Positions 52,222 to 61,190 of a stretch of DNA of 64,000 nucleotides are shown here, piece after piece. Source of the stretch: an uncultured Eggerthella sp. (GTDB taxonomy: Bacteria > Actinomycetota > Coriobacteriia > Coriobacteriales > Eggerthellaceae); NCBI GenBank assembly GCA_900546175.1, contig URBX01000002.1, positions 124,001 to 188,000 of the forward strand, written 5' to 3'. Positions within the stretch are counted from its first letter, which is position 1; each line of letters opens with the position of its first letter. Under the pieces are notes generated by a model. It saw only the letters and a list, made by a program, of their open reading frames with translations. It searched no databases and had not been told where the DNA came from. Made by a program: the position numbers and the translations under genes.

Positions 52222-53085
52222 CTAAAAAAGCTCTTCTTCGATTTCGTCTACCGGCATTGAACAGCCTACCCAAAGACGTTCGCCAATAGCTGCCTGCTGA
52301 AGGAACATTCCTACGCCATCTACCGTAACGCAGCCACATTCTTTTGCGAGCTTAAGAAGTTCTGTTTCGCGTGGAGTATAAACCGCATCAGCAACAATCA
52401 AATCTTTGCGAAGCATTTCCTTTTTCAATAAACAACCAGGAACTTCATACGTGCCAACGGTAGTAGCGTTTACTACCAACGCAGATTCGGAAAGAGATTT
52501 TGCAAGCTCCTCTTCGTCATCCAAAGGATGAATAGAAACTGCACAATCAGGAGCAAACTGCTGTAAACGAGACACTACTTCACCCACTGAGTAAAGATGT
52601 GCATCTTTCCTGTTGAAGATATCAATTGCCGATACGCCATCAAGCGCTGCCTGAGTAACAATTGCACTGCCTGCAGCGCCTCCGCCTAATACCGTGATTT
52701 TCTTACCGCGAATATTAATACCCTTAAATACCAAGGTTCGCATGAATGCTGCACCATCAGCGTTATCACCTAAGAAGCGGCCTTTCTGAATAACAACCGT
52801 ATTAACCGCACCCATAATTTCAGCAACGGTAGAAACTTCATCCAGATAAGGCATGATTGCTGTTTTGCAAGGAGTAGTTACGTTAAATCCAAGAAACCCT
52901 AAAGAAGCCATGCCGCGTAGAGAGTCAAGGAGATACTTGTCATTTATATCAAAAGCAATATAGGCATAATTCAGACCAAGCTTCTCGAAAGATGCGTTAT
53001 GAATAGCGGGAGATAAGGAATTCTTTACCGGACTTCCCACCAATCCAATATATTTTGTAGCTCCTGAAAGATCCTGTTTCTTCAT
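52222..53085 (-). CDS. aroE: Shikimate dehydrogenase (canonical)
   Basis: Reduces 3-dehydroshikimate to shikimate with NADPH. The 287-residue protein has the intact substrate motif GSPVKNSLSPAIHN (Ser23, Ser25), catalytic Lys74 (VTTPCK) and Asp110 in the NADG loop, and Rossmann GGGAAGSAI. Compare with the paralogue at 15262-16122, which lacks one Ser. AGAGGA precedes ATG 53085. Confidence 0.93.
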   Translation of the reverse strand: MKKQDLSGATKYIGLVGSPVKNSLSPAIHNASFEKLGLNYAYIAFDINDKYLLDSLRGMASLGFLGFNVTTPCKTAIMPYLDEVSTVAEIMGAVNTVVIQKGRFLGDNADGAAFMRTLVFKGINIRGKKITVLGGGAAGSAIVTQAALDGVSAIDIFNRKDAHLYSVGEVVSRLQQFAPDCAVSIHPLDDEEELAKSLSESALVVNATTVGTYEVPGCLLKKEMLRKDLIVADAVYTPRETELLKLAKECGCVTVDGVGMFLQQAAIGERLWVGCSMPVDEIEEELF

Positions 53086-53213
53086 ATGCGTCCTCTTTTG
53101 AATTGCCTAACTTTCTAACCATACTTGACCAAAGTAAAGATTTCAAATTGTCTTTCACTATAGAGCCAGGTAAGTTTGAAGTCCTCAATTTTTTTAGCGA
53201 AATTGAGCTCGTT

Positions 53214-55109
53214 TTATCCTTCGATAATCTCCATAAGCTCAAGCCACTCTCCATCCAAGATGTCCATCTCTTCTTCAAGAGAAGCAATTTTTTTCTGAAT
53301 GTCTCCCAATTCAATGTAATCAGATGGATCAACCTCAAGTTGGCGCTGCTTTTGTTTATCAATTTTTGCCGTAAGACTACTCATTTTACGCTCAACAGCC
53401 TTGAGCTTTTTGCGTGCTTCATACACTTCTTTGCCTGTTGGGCCTATTTTACTTACTGCGCCTGCCCCGCTTACATCACCTGCAGAGCCTGCCTTTCCAA
53501 AAGCCTGGCCAGAAACAGTTCCGCTTGTCAGTCCTTCCTGGCTTGCAAGCTTTGCTTCCTTTGGAGAAATCACGTCTTGGAACGTCTTTTTGTTCGCTTG
53601 CTTCCTTGACTCCTCAAGGAGCTCTAAATATTCATCAACGCCACGTGGACAATGAACCAATTCTCCATCAATAAGGGCGTATTGATTGTCCGTAACACGC
53701 TCCATAAGATAGCGGTCATGACTTACGATAATCAAGGTTCCTGGCCACGTATCAAGCACGTTTTCCATAGCCACCATCATGTCGGTGTCTAAGTCATTAC
53801 TTGGCTCGTCGAGTATCAACACATTAGGAGCTTCAAGCAAAATCAGCATCAATTGCAAGCGACGCTTTTGACCGCCCGATAAGGTTTTTACCGGCGCCAT
53901 TAAATACTTTGCATCTAACCCTAGCTGCTCCATCAAAACGCCCGGTGAAACAACTTTTCCCTCAACAACATACTGAGATTTATAGCGGCTCAAAACCTCT
54001 TTTACTCTATCGTTGGCGAGCTCTTCAAGTTCTTCAAGCTTCTGGGAAAGAAAGGCGAACTTGACCGTTTTGCCAATTTTTACCGTTCCTTTTGAAGGAA
54101 GAAGTTTACCTTGAACAATATCGAGCAGTGTTGACTTGCCTGCGCCATTAACACCCAAAAGCCCGAACCGGTCTCCTGGACCAATAAGCCAGGTCAAATT
54201 AGAAAATACGGGCTTTTGTTGGTAGGAAAAGGAAATATTCTCCACGCTTACGCACTGTTTTCCTAAGCGGGAAACAGCAGCACGCTTCAGCTCAACGCTA
54301 TTGCGAATAGGAGGCTCATCGGCAATAAGCGCTTTTGCCGCCTCGACATGAAACTTTGGCTTGGTAGAACGAGCGCGAGCCCCTCGAGAAAGCCATGCCA
54401 ATTCACGGCGCGCAAGGTTTCTTCGGCGCTGTTCGGTTACGCGAGCCACTCTATCGCGCTCAACGCGCTGCTCCATATAAGCGGAGTAGCCTCCTTCAAA
54501 CGGTTCTACAACACCATCGTGCACTTCCCACATAGACAAGCACACTTCATCAAGGAACCAACGGTCGTGGGTTACTACTACCATTGCACCATTGCCTTTT
54601 CTAAAGCGTTGGTTCAAATGATTTGCAAGCCAGTTAATAGCACCCACATCAAGATGGTTTGTAGGCTCGTCAAGCAACAAGACGTTGGAATCTTCAATAA
54701 GAACACGAGCCAGGTCTACCCTTCGTCTTTCACCACCAGACAAGGTTGAAACCGAAGCGTTCCAATCAAGATCAGAAATCAGACCATTAATGATGGCGCG
54801 AATTGATGCATCTGAAGCCCACTGATATTCAGGTATGCTGCCCACTACATTTTCGCCTACCGTTTTTTCGTCATCCAAGCTATCAGTTTGAAGCAAAGAG
54901 GAAATCACTACACCGCGGCTTTTTAAAACACGGCCATCATCAGGAGTAACGCTCTGGTTAAAAAGCCCAAGTAAAGATGACTTTCCATCGCCGTTACAGC
55001 CAACAACACCCACACAATCGCCATCACTGATGCCAAGCGAGACATTCTCAAAAACTGTTTTAGTAGGATATTCTAGATGTACGTTTTCAAAACCAATTAA
55101 GTACGCCAT
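53214..55109 (-). CDS. ABC-F ATPase, Uup-like
   Basis: A 631-residue soluble protein with two ABC domains and no membrane segment. Domain 1: Walker A GCNGDGKSS, signature LSGGERRRVD, Walker B VLLLDEPTNHLD. A linker with many Arg follows (RRRNLARRELAWLSRGARAR). Domain 2: GVNGAGKST, LSGGQKRRLQL, VLILDEPSNDLD. Residues about 530-560 are a Gly/Ala/Ser-rich linker and the last 70 are a coiled coil, as in Uup. Such proteins act on the ribosome or on DNA structures. Antibiotic resistance should not be assumed. Confidence 0.9.
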   Translation of the reverse strand: MAYLIGFENVHLEYPTKTVFENVSLGISDGDCVGVVGCNGDGKSSLLGLFNQSVTPDDGRVLKSRGVVISSLLQTDSLDDEKTVGENVVGSIPEYQWASDASIRAIINGLISDLDWNASVSTLSGGERRRVDLARVLIEDSNVLLLDEPTNHLDVGAINWLANHLNQRFRKGNGAMVVVTHDRWFLDEVCLSMWEVHDGVVEPFEGGYSAYMEQRVERDRVARVTEQRRRNLARRELAWLSRGARARSTKPKFHVEAAKALIADEPPIRNSVELKRAAVSRLGKQCVSVENISFSYQQKPVFSNLTWLIGPGDRFGLLGVNGAGKSTLLDIVQGKLLPSKGTVKIGKTVKFAFLSQKLEELEELANDRVKEVLSRYKSQYVVEGKVVSPGVLMEQLGLDAKYLMAPVKTLSGGQKRRLQLMLILLEAPNVLILDEPSNDLDTDMMVAMENVLDTWPGTLIIVSHDRYLMERVTDNQYALIDGELVHCPRGVDEYLELLEESRKQANKKTFQDVISPKEAKLASQEGLTSGTVSGQAFGKAGSAGDVSGAGAVSKIGPTGKEVYEARKKLKAVERKMSSLTAKIDKQKQRQLEVDPSDYIELGDIQKKIASLEEEMDILDGEWLELMEIIEG

Positions 55110-55132
55110 TTACTTCTGTCCTCGTATACACA

Positions 55133-55155
55133 ATGAGGGCCACAAAAGCCCTCAT
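55133..55155 (-). terminator. Hairpin between gatB and the ABC-F gene
   Basis: ATGAGGGC (55133-55140) and GCCCTCAT (55148-55155) form a perfect 8-bp stem; the downstream tract on the minus strand has few T, so it is a weak terminator at best. Confidence 0.5.
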
Positions 55156-55185
55156 GTATGCTTTGTTATGTAATTGAAGCGTGTT

Positions 55186-56763
55186 TTATGCTTCGTTCAG
55201 CTTTTTCGCAAGAATCTGGTTGATAAGTTTAGGGTTACCCTGACCGCGCATTTCCTTCATGCACTGACCAACAAAGAAGCCAATAACCTTTGTGTTTCCT
55301 TCTTTATAGCGAGCAACTTCCGCAGGGTTTGCGGCAATAATTGCGTCAACTACCGCTTCAATAGCTCCCGTATCAGAAACCTGCTTCATTCCTTTTTCTT
55401 CAACAATAACGCTTGGATCTTTGTCTTCTTCCATGATGGCAGCAAAGACAGTTTTTCCCTGTTTTGAAGAAATAGTGTCGCTTGCAATAAGAGATACCAA
55501 CTCAACTGCACGCTTTGGCGAAAGAGGTGTGTCGGAAAGCTCAACGCCTGAATTTGCATTCAAATATGCAGCGATATCGTTAGTAATCAAGTTGGCAAGT
55601 GGCTTTGCAAGCTTTGCCTGGTCTTTCGTTTCTTTCATGCACTCTTCGAAGAAGTTTGCAGAATACCTATGCTCAACCAGCGTACGAGCGTCATACGCAG
55701 AAAGGCCAAAGCTCTCAGAGAAACGAGCAGCTTTTTGGTCAGGCAATTCTGGCAATTTCGCACGTACTGATTCGATAAACTCATCGCTCAAGTCATAGGG
55801 AGCCAAGTCTGGCTCAGGGAACAAACGATAGTCATCGGCAGTTTCTTTAACGCGCATAACAATTGTGCGCTTTGCGCTTGGATCCCAGTGACGGGTTTCC
55901 TGATAAATAACACCGCCTTCTTCAAGAACCTCTGCCTGACGACAAATCTCGTATGCCAAACCATCATGAAGATTCTTAAAGCTGTTCATATTTTTCAGCT
56001 CTGTTTTTGTGCCGAACTTCGCTTCGCCACGACGACGCAAAGAAACATTGCCATCACAACGAAGAGAACCCTCTTCCATTGAACAGTCGGAAATACCAAT
56101 AGCCAAGTAAATCTGACGAAGCTTCTGCATGAACAAACGTGCTTCTTCAGGGGTACGCAATGCAGGAAGCGTTACCAACTCAATAAGAGGAGTGCCTGCA
56201 CGGTTGTAGTCAACAAGAGAATGAGTTGCGCCCGCAATACGTCCTTCTCCGCCTCCAACGTGCACCATCTTACCTGCGTCTTCTTCCATATGGATGCGCT
56301 CGATACCAATATGAGCAATGTAGCCTTCTTCTGTGCAGGTGATATTTTCACCCGTATCACCTGGCTTCATTGAAGCATACTCATAGCGTTCCTTTGCAGC
56401 AGGGCCATCAACATTCAAATCAAGATGACCACGCATACAGAAAGCTACTGGGCCTTGTGTAGTTTGGAAGTTCTTTGCCATATCGGGATACATGTAGTTC
56501 TTACGATAGAACATAGAACGCTTCTCGATTTCACAATTTGTTGCCAGACCAGCCAAGCAGATAGATTCAATAGCTGCTTTGTTTGGAACAGGCAAAGCAC
56601 CGGGAAGGCCTAAACAAACTGGACAAGTGTGGGTATTTGGATCGGCGCCAAACTCCAACTTGCAGCCACAAAACATCTTGGTCTTCAAAGTGGTAAGTTC
56701 AGCGTGAACTTCAAGACCAATAACTGCTTCCCAATCTTGTAATACCTCTTCAAGCTTACGCAT
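55186..56763 (-). CDS. gatB: Asp-tRNA(Asn)/Glu-tRNA(Gln) amidotransferase subunit B
   Basis: The kinase/tRNA-binding subunit of GatCAB, which converts misacylated Glu-tRNA(Gln) or Asp-tRNA(Asn). 525 residues: GLEVHAEL, the CGCKLEFG...CPVCLG zinc site, GALPVPN, and a C-terminal Yqey-like helical tail. It begins 3 bp after gatA, inside one operon with gatC and gatA. Presence of GatCAB suggests that the cell lacks GlnRS and/or AsnRS, to be confirmed elsewhere. Confidence 0.97.
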   Translation of the reverse strand: MRKLEEVLQDWEAVIGLEVHAELTTLKTKMFCGCKLEFGADPNTHTCPVCLGLPGALPVPNKAAIESICLAGLATNCEIEKRSMFYRKNYMYPDMAKNFQTTQGPVAFCMRGHLDLNVDGPAAKERYEYASMKPGDTGENITCTEEGYIAHIGIERIHMEEDAGKMVHVGGGEGRIAGATHSLVDYNRAGTPLIELVTLPALRTPEEARLFMQKLRQIYLAIGISDCSMEEGSLRCDGNVSLRRRGEAKFGTKTELKNMNSFKNLHDGLAYEICRQAEVLEEGGVIYQETRHWDPSAKRTIVMRVKETADDYRLFPEPDLAPYDLSDEFIESVRAKLPELPDQKAARFSESFGLSAYDARTLVEHRYSANFFEECMKETKDQAKLAKPLANLITNDIAAYLNANSGVELSDTPLSPKRAVELVSLIASDTISSKQGKTVFAAIMEEDKDPSVIVEEKGMKQVSDTGAIEAVVDAIIAANPAEVARYKEGNTKVIGFFVGQCMKEMRGQGNPKLINQILAKKLNEA

Positions 56764-56766
56764 GGT

Positions 56767-58254
56767 TTATGCACCTACCTTTCCTGCATCAAAAGCGGGT
56801 GCAACAGGAGCAGGACCATAAACGGTTTCAAGAGCTGCTGCAACGCGGAACATATTCTCATCTTTAAAGGCAGGGCTAATAAGCTGAGCGCCTACCGGCA
56901 TATTGCTCTCTTTTCCTAAGCCTACTGGGAAACTCATGCCGCCATTGCCGGCAATATTAATTGAAATGGTATACATGTCAGACAGATACATTTCTGTTGG
57001 GTCAGAGATTTCACCAAACTTAAACGCGGTACGAGGAGCTGCTGGAGCAATAATGCAATCCACTTTCTGGAATGCCTGAGCATAGTCCTGAGTGATAAGT
57101 GTGCGAACCTGCTGTGCAGGATAATAATATTTGTCGTACACGCCCGCTGAAAGCAAATAGCTGCCCAACATAATTCGACGGCGTGCTTCCTGGCCAAAGC
57201 CACCCGAACGAGAAGCTTCGTACTGACCGCCTAAGTCTTTGTGACCTGGCTCACAGTAACCATAGCGAACCGAGTCAAAACGAGCCAAGTTAGAAAATGC
57301 TTCGCAAGGACCCAGGACATAATAAGCACTGATTGCTGCATGGGCATTTGGAAGCTCAATTTCAACAATTTCAGCACCCATCTTCTTGAGCGCGTCAATT
57401 GCCTCTTCAATTTTTTCTTTTACTTCAGCAGTAAGACCTTGCGCTTCCATAAATGCAGGAACAACACCAATTTTCATGCCTGAAACACCTTCAGCAAGAT
57501 TTGCCGTGAAGTCGGTGGTTACGTTTTGACTGGTGCAATCCAAAACGTCTCTACCTGCAAGCGCATTCATAGCTAACGCTGCATCAGCAACACTACGAGA
57601 GAAAGGACCAACCTGATCAAGAGAGCTTCCGAAAGCAACTACACCATAGCGAGAAACTACACCATAGGTTGGCTTTACACCAACAACGCCGCAGAAACTT
57701 CCTGGCTGACGAATGGAGCCACCAGTGTCTGAACCTAAGGTAATGGTTGCCATACCTGCCGCTACCGCAGCAGCACTACCACCAGAAGAACCACCAGGGA
57801 CTCGCTCTAAATCCCAAGGATTGAAGGTTTTTCCAAAAGCAGAGGTTTCTGTTGATGAGCCGAATGCAAATTCGTCCATATTTAACTTACCAAGTGGGAT
57901 ACCGCCTGCTTCAATAATTCGATTTACGCAGGTAGCAGTGTAAGGAGAAACGTAATTCTCAAGCATGCGAGAAGAACAGGTTGTGTGGGTTCCCGTCAAA
58001 TTCATGTTGTCTTTAAAAGCAACGGGAACACCCGCAAGAACACCCATCTGATCAAAGGTTCCTTGAGCAAGTGCCGCATCAATTTTTTCAGCTTGCTGCA
58101 AAGCAAGATCACTTGTTACTTCCAAAAACGCATGAATGCTCTGATCAACTTCTTCAATGCGTTTCAAAGAATCCTGAGCAACTTCAACCGCACTGAAATC
58201 TCCTTTGCGAAGACCTGCCTGAATTTCTGCAACCGATAAGTTTGCAAAAGCCAT
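56767..58254 (-). CDS. gatA: Asp-tRNA(Asn)/Glu-tRNA(Gln) amidotransferase subunit A
   Basis: The glutaminase subunit of GatCAB, an amidase-signature enzyme. The Ser-cisSer-Lys triad segments are present: VAFKDNMNLTG (Lys), VPGGSSGGSAAAVAAG and TLGSDTGGSIRQP (Ser pair). 495 residues. Its ATG overlaps the gatC stop codon by one base, giving translational coupling. Confidence 0.97.
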   Translation of the reverse strand: MAFANLSVAEIQAGLRKGDFSAVEVAQDSLKRIEEVDQSIHAFLEVTSDLALQQAEKIDAALAQGTFDQMGVLAGVPVAFKDNMNLTGTHTTCSSRMLENYVSPYTATCVNRIIEAGGIPLGKLNMDEFAFGSSTETSAFGKTFNPWDLERVPGGSSGGSAAAVAAGMATITLGSDTGGSIRQPGSFCGVVGVKPTYGVVSRYGVVAFGSSLDQVGPFSRSVADAALAMNALAGRDVLDCTSQNVTTDFTANLAEGVSGMKIGVVPAFMEAQGLTAEVKEKIEEAIDALKKMGAEIVEIELPNAHAAISAYYVLGPCEAFSNLARFDSVRYGYCEPGHKDLGGQYEASRSGGFGQEARRRIMLGSYLLSAGVYDKYYYPAQQVRTLITQDYAQAFQKVDCIIAPAAPRTAFKFGEISDPTEMYLSDMYTISINIAGNGGMSFPVGLGKESNMPVGAQLISPAFKDENMFRVAAALETVYGPAPVAPAFDAGKVGA

Positions 58255-58562
58255 TATGCGTCACCTCCACCAAGAATAGCGGGAATCAAAAAACAGCCCT
58301 CTTGCTGTTTTGGCGCATTCTGAAGAGCAACTTCCTGAGAAAAGCTTTCCTCTTCCTCATCTTCGCGCATAACATTGGAAAGAGCTCCAATAGGATGGAA
58401 GGTAGGCTCAATGCCTTCTAAATCATATTCAGTAATAGGCTTAAGGCTCTCAATAATGTTGTTGAGATCTTGCGTCATAGGACCAATCTCTTCATCAGTG
58501 AGCCCAATACGTGCATAGGTAGCAATGCGACGTACTTCATTTTCAGTCAAATGCTGGGTCAT
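58254..58562 (-). CDS. gatC: Asp-tRNA(Asn)/Glu-tRNA(Gln) amidotransferase subunit C
   Basis: The 102-residue belt subunit that stabilises GatA-GatB. It has the family pattern VRRIATYARIGLTDEEI and the PTFHPIGALSNVMREDE C-terminal region. First gene of gatC-gatA-gatB. AAGGAAA precedes ATG 58562. Confidence 0.95.
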   Translation of the reverse strand: MTQHLTENEVRRIATYARIGLTDEEIGPMTQDLNNIIESLKPITEYDLEGIEPTFHPIGALSNVMREDEEEESFSQEVALQNAPKQQEGCFLIPAILGGGDA

Positions 58563-58658
58563 GTCTTTTCCTTAACATTTCATCAAACACGCTTAGTTTT
58601 CCCTACTACTTCTTCAGAAAAAGGACTAAACGCACAACGTATTATCTTAACAAAAGTA

Positions 58659-59582
58659 TTACGAGGAAGTAGTCTCAAGTTCCTGCTCTGCACTAAGAGC
58701 TGCTGCAACTTCGGCTGCTTTTAAACGTGCTGTTTCTTCGATGTCATTTTTTATACGAAGTTTGAACAATTCAAGACCTTGCTGATATTCTTCAGAGGAA
58801 ACGCGAGACTGGGGTTCACACACCAAAGGGGCAATGGCACGAGTCACCGCATCGGCAACATCAACGGCCTTATTAGCGTCATCAATAGTGACAATAACTT
58901 TTCCTTTTGTGCCAGACTCTCCAATTTCAGTAAAGAGCACCTTTGGGTCAATAGCAACTTCAGCAAGGTGATCCGCCACTTTATGCGTGCGATCTTCAAC
59001 TTCCTTGGCAAGAACCCCTAAATCACGGGGAGTTGTCACAAAGAAATGGACTATAACTTTTTCAACAGCAGGAAGAAGGACTACCGAATTTTTCGAGATG
59101 ACGCTGTTAGGAATAATAACTGTTTCCCCGAGCGTGTTTTTAATAGTGGTATGGCGCCATGCAATATCTTGGACAACACCCTTATTGCTGCCTACTTGAA
59201 TGTTGTCCCCCACCTTAATGAGGCCTTGGAACACAATAAGGATGCCTCCAATGAAGTTTGCAATGGTTTCCTGAGCGCCTAAAGAAACGGCAATACCGCC
59301 AACGCCCAGTGCAGCAACGAGCGCATTCATGTCAACGCCAAAACAGGCATTCATAATGAAAGACAAGCCAACAGCCCAAAAGGTAAATCGGAGCAAGTTG
59401 AGAAGAAACGAACTCTGAGGAATGCGCGAGTCTTCTTTATTCATAATGCGTTTGAGCCACTTTACTGCCAGGTGAGTAATGACTGCAATGGTAACCACCA
59501 AGATAGCGGCAGCAATAAGCTTCGCCAAACTATTACCGCCCAAAAAGCCTATAAATTCTTGTTCTAACTGTACTGCGTCCAC
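58659..59582 (-). CDS. MscS-family mechanosensitive channel
   Basis: A 307-residue small-conductance channel that vents solutes on osmotic downshock. Three N-terminal membrane helices; TM3 is the Gly/Ala-rich VDMNALVAALGVGGIAVSLG. The beta domain follows with GLIKVGDNIQVG and TTIKNTLGETVIIPNS. The C-terminus is Ala/Glu-rich and helical. The start is GTG 59582 after GAGGAT. It lies upstream of gatC in the same direction with a 96-bp gap. Confidence 0.92.
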   Translation of the reverse strand: MDAVQLEQEFIGFLGGNSLAKLIAAAILVVTIAVITHLAVKWLKRIMNKEDSRIPQSSFLLNLLRFTFWAVGLSFIMNACFGVDMNALVAALGVGGIAVSLGAQETIANFIGGILIVFQGLIKVGDNIQVGSNKGVVQDIAWRHTTIKNTLGETVIIPNSVISKNSVVLLPAVEKVIVHFFVTTPRDLGVLAKEVEDRTHKVADHLAEVAIDPKVLFTEIGESGTKGKVIVTIDDANKAVDVADAVTRAIAPLVCEPQSRVSSEEYQQGLELFKLRIKNDIEETARLKAAEVAAALSAEQELETTSS

Positions 59583-59745
59583 GTATATATCCTCACCTTA
59601 CCAAGGGGCTCATTCATAGGTATTAATTAGTGTTTTTCCTATTTAGTGTATTATCCCTAAGAGCTGGTTTTTTGTATCAGGTATTATGAAATAAACAAAA
59701 GACCTAGCTAAGAATTCAAAGTGAGCTCATCATTTTGCTCCCTTT

Positions 59746-59787
59746 AGTTATAACGCAACCATCCGCAGTTATAACGCAGCTATCCGC
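59746..59787 (+). repeat. Two 21-bp tandem repeats upstream of engB
   Basis: AGTTATAACGCAACCATCCG(C) at 59746-59766 and its copy at 59767-59787 (19 of 21 identical). Each contains TATAAC. They end 23 bp before the engB start, in a promoter or operator position. Confidence 0.75.
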
Positions 59788-59810
59788 ACCCATTCGAGAA
59801 ACAGAGTGAT

Positions 59811-60425
59811 ATGAACTACAACCAAGTAAAATTCTGTGGCGCTTACGGCACCAGTTCTCAAATTCCCGAATCAAAACGTCCCGAAATATCTTTTGTTGGA
59901 CGCTCAAATGTGGGTAAGTCTTCCCTCATAAACCGTCTTTTCAACCGTAAGAAGCTTGCAAAAGTTTCCTCAACTCCTGGAAAAACAAGTACGGTAAATT
60001 TCTTCACTAACGACGAAGTGGATTTCATCGACTTACCTGGCTATGGCTATGCAAAAGTTGCTAAAAGCGAAAAGGCTCGCTGGTCTGAAATGATTGAAGG
60101 ATATTTTGATCAGTATCGCTACTATGCTTTAGTGGTATCTCTTATTGACATCCGCCACCCTGCAACAAAGCTTGACGAACAGATGATTGAATTCCTTTTA
60201 GCCTGCCGTCTTCCTTTTGTTGTTTGCCTCACTAAAGCAGATAAAGTAAGCAACAATGTTGCCAACAAACAAAAGGCTGCTATCCGAAAGCAGCTTAATC
60301 TGCCAAAAGAAATTGAGCTTGTTGTTTGCTCAAGCGAAAAAGGAACAGGCTTTGACCAGCTCAAACAGGTTATTGAAAAAGCAGCTGCAGGAGAATATCT
60401 TCCCGACCTCAGAGAAGAAGACTAA
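59811..60425 (+). CDS. engB: Ribosome biogenesis GTPase EngB/YsxC
   Basis: A 204-residue TRAFAC-class GTPase required for 50S subunit assembly. G1 GRSNVGKSSL, G2 region TPGKTSTVNF, G3 DLPGYGYAKV, G4 TKADK and G5 CSSEKGTG. Length and motifs are normal. The nudix gene starts 3 bp after its stop, so the two are co-transcribed. Confidence 0.96.
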   Translation: MNYNQVKFCGAYGTSSQIPESKRPEISFVGRSNVGKSSLINRLFNRKKLAKVSSTPGKTSTVNFFTNDEVDFIDLPGYGYAKVAKSEKARWSEMIEGYFDQYRYYALVVSLIDIRHPATKLDEQMIEFLLACRLPFVVCLTKADKVSNNVANKQKAAIRKQLNLPKEIELVVCSSEKGTGFDQLKQVIEKAAAGEYLPDLREED

Positions 60426-60428
60426 CTT

Positions 60429-61034
60429 ATGAAGCGTATCGAAATTCAGAGCCTTATTGAGGATATCGAAGCGTTTATCCCTTTTAATGAGCAGGAGAAA
60501 AGAGACAAAGAGCTTTTCTTAGCCCATCTTTCTTCAGGAAAAGACGTCTTTACCCGCAAAGAGCAAGCTCACATTACTTGTTCTATCTGGACTCTCAACG
60601 CTCAAAAGACTAAAGCTCTTATGGTGTATCACAATATCTACAACTCGTGGTCTTGGATTGGCGGTCATGCTGATGGGTGCACCAATCTCAAAGAAGTAGC
60701 ACTTCGAGAACTGCATGAAGAAACGGGAGCGGTTTGCAATTCTCTGTGCGAAAAGCCTAATCCAGAAAGCGAAAGTAACCTGCTCTCTTTAGAAATACTG
60801 ACAGTTGATGGCCACGAAAAGAATGGTGAGTATGTAAGCTCCCACCTTCATCTCAACGTGACCTTCCTTGCTTTTGCAGATGAATCTTCTCAGTTACAGA
60901 AAAACGAGGAAGAAAACAGCGGCGTTGCATGGATCGAGCTCGACCAGGTCTGCCGCGCTTCAACCGAGCCTTGGATCGCCGCTCGTATTTACCAAAAGCT
61001 TCTTGATAAAGGAAAGAAATACGCCTGGCGCTAG
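60429..61034 (+). CDS. NUDIX hydrolase
   Basis: A 201-residue NUDIX pyrophosphatase of unknown substrate. The box is GGHADGCTNLKEVALRELHEETG; the core REL-HEE-TG is intact, but the first Glu of the usual Gx5Ex7 spacing is replaced by Thr. The N-terminal 50 residues are helical and resemble an added segment found in several Firmicutes NUDIX proteins. It follows engB by 3 bp. No terminator was seen in the 156-bp gap before convergent cysS. Confidence 0.88.
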   Translation: MKRIEIQSLIEDIEAFIPFNEQEKRDKELFLAHLSSGKDVFTRKEQAHITCSIWTLNAQKTKALMVYHNIYNSWSWIGGHADGCTNLKEVALRELHEETGAVCNSLCEKPNPESESNLLSLEILTVDGHEKNGEYVSSHLHLNVTFLAFADESSQLQKNEEENSGVAWIELDQVCRASTEPWIAARIYQKLLDKGKKYAWR

Positions 61035-61190
61035 TTGGTATTCCCTTTAAGAGTCTAAGCTATTCAGTTATTTTTCTTCTCGCCTTTTCTTCTGAGCTAT
61101 CGCATTCTAGTGCCAGGTTGACCTTCCGGCTGTATTTCTAAATAGGCCGTTTGCTTACTTTCGGTGTAATTTAGCTAAATCAATACACAC

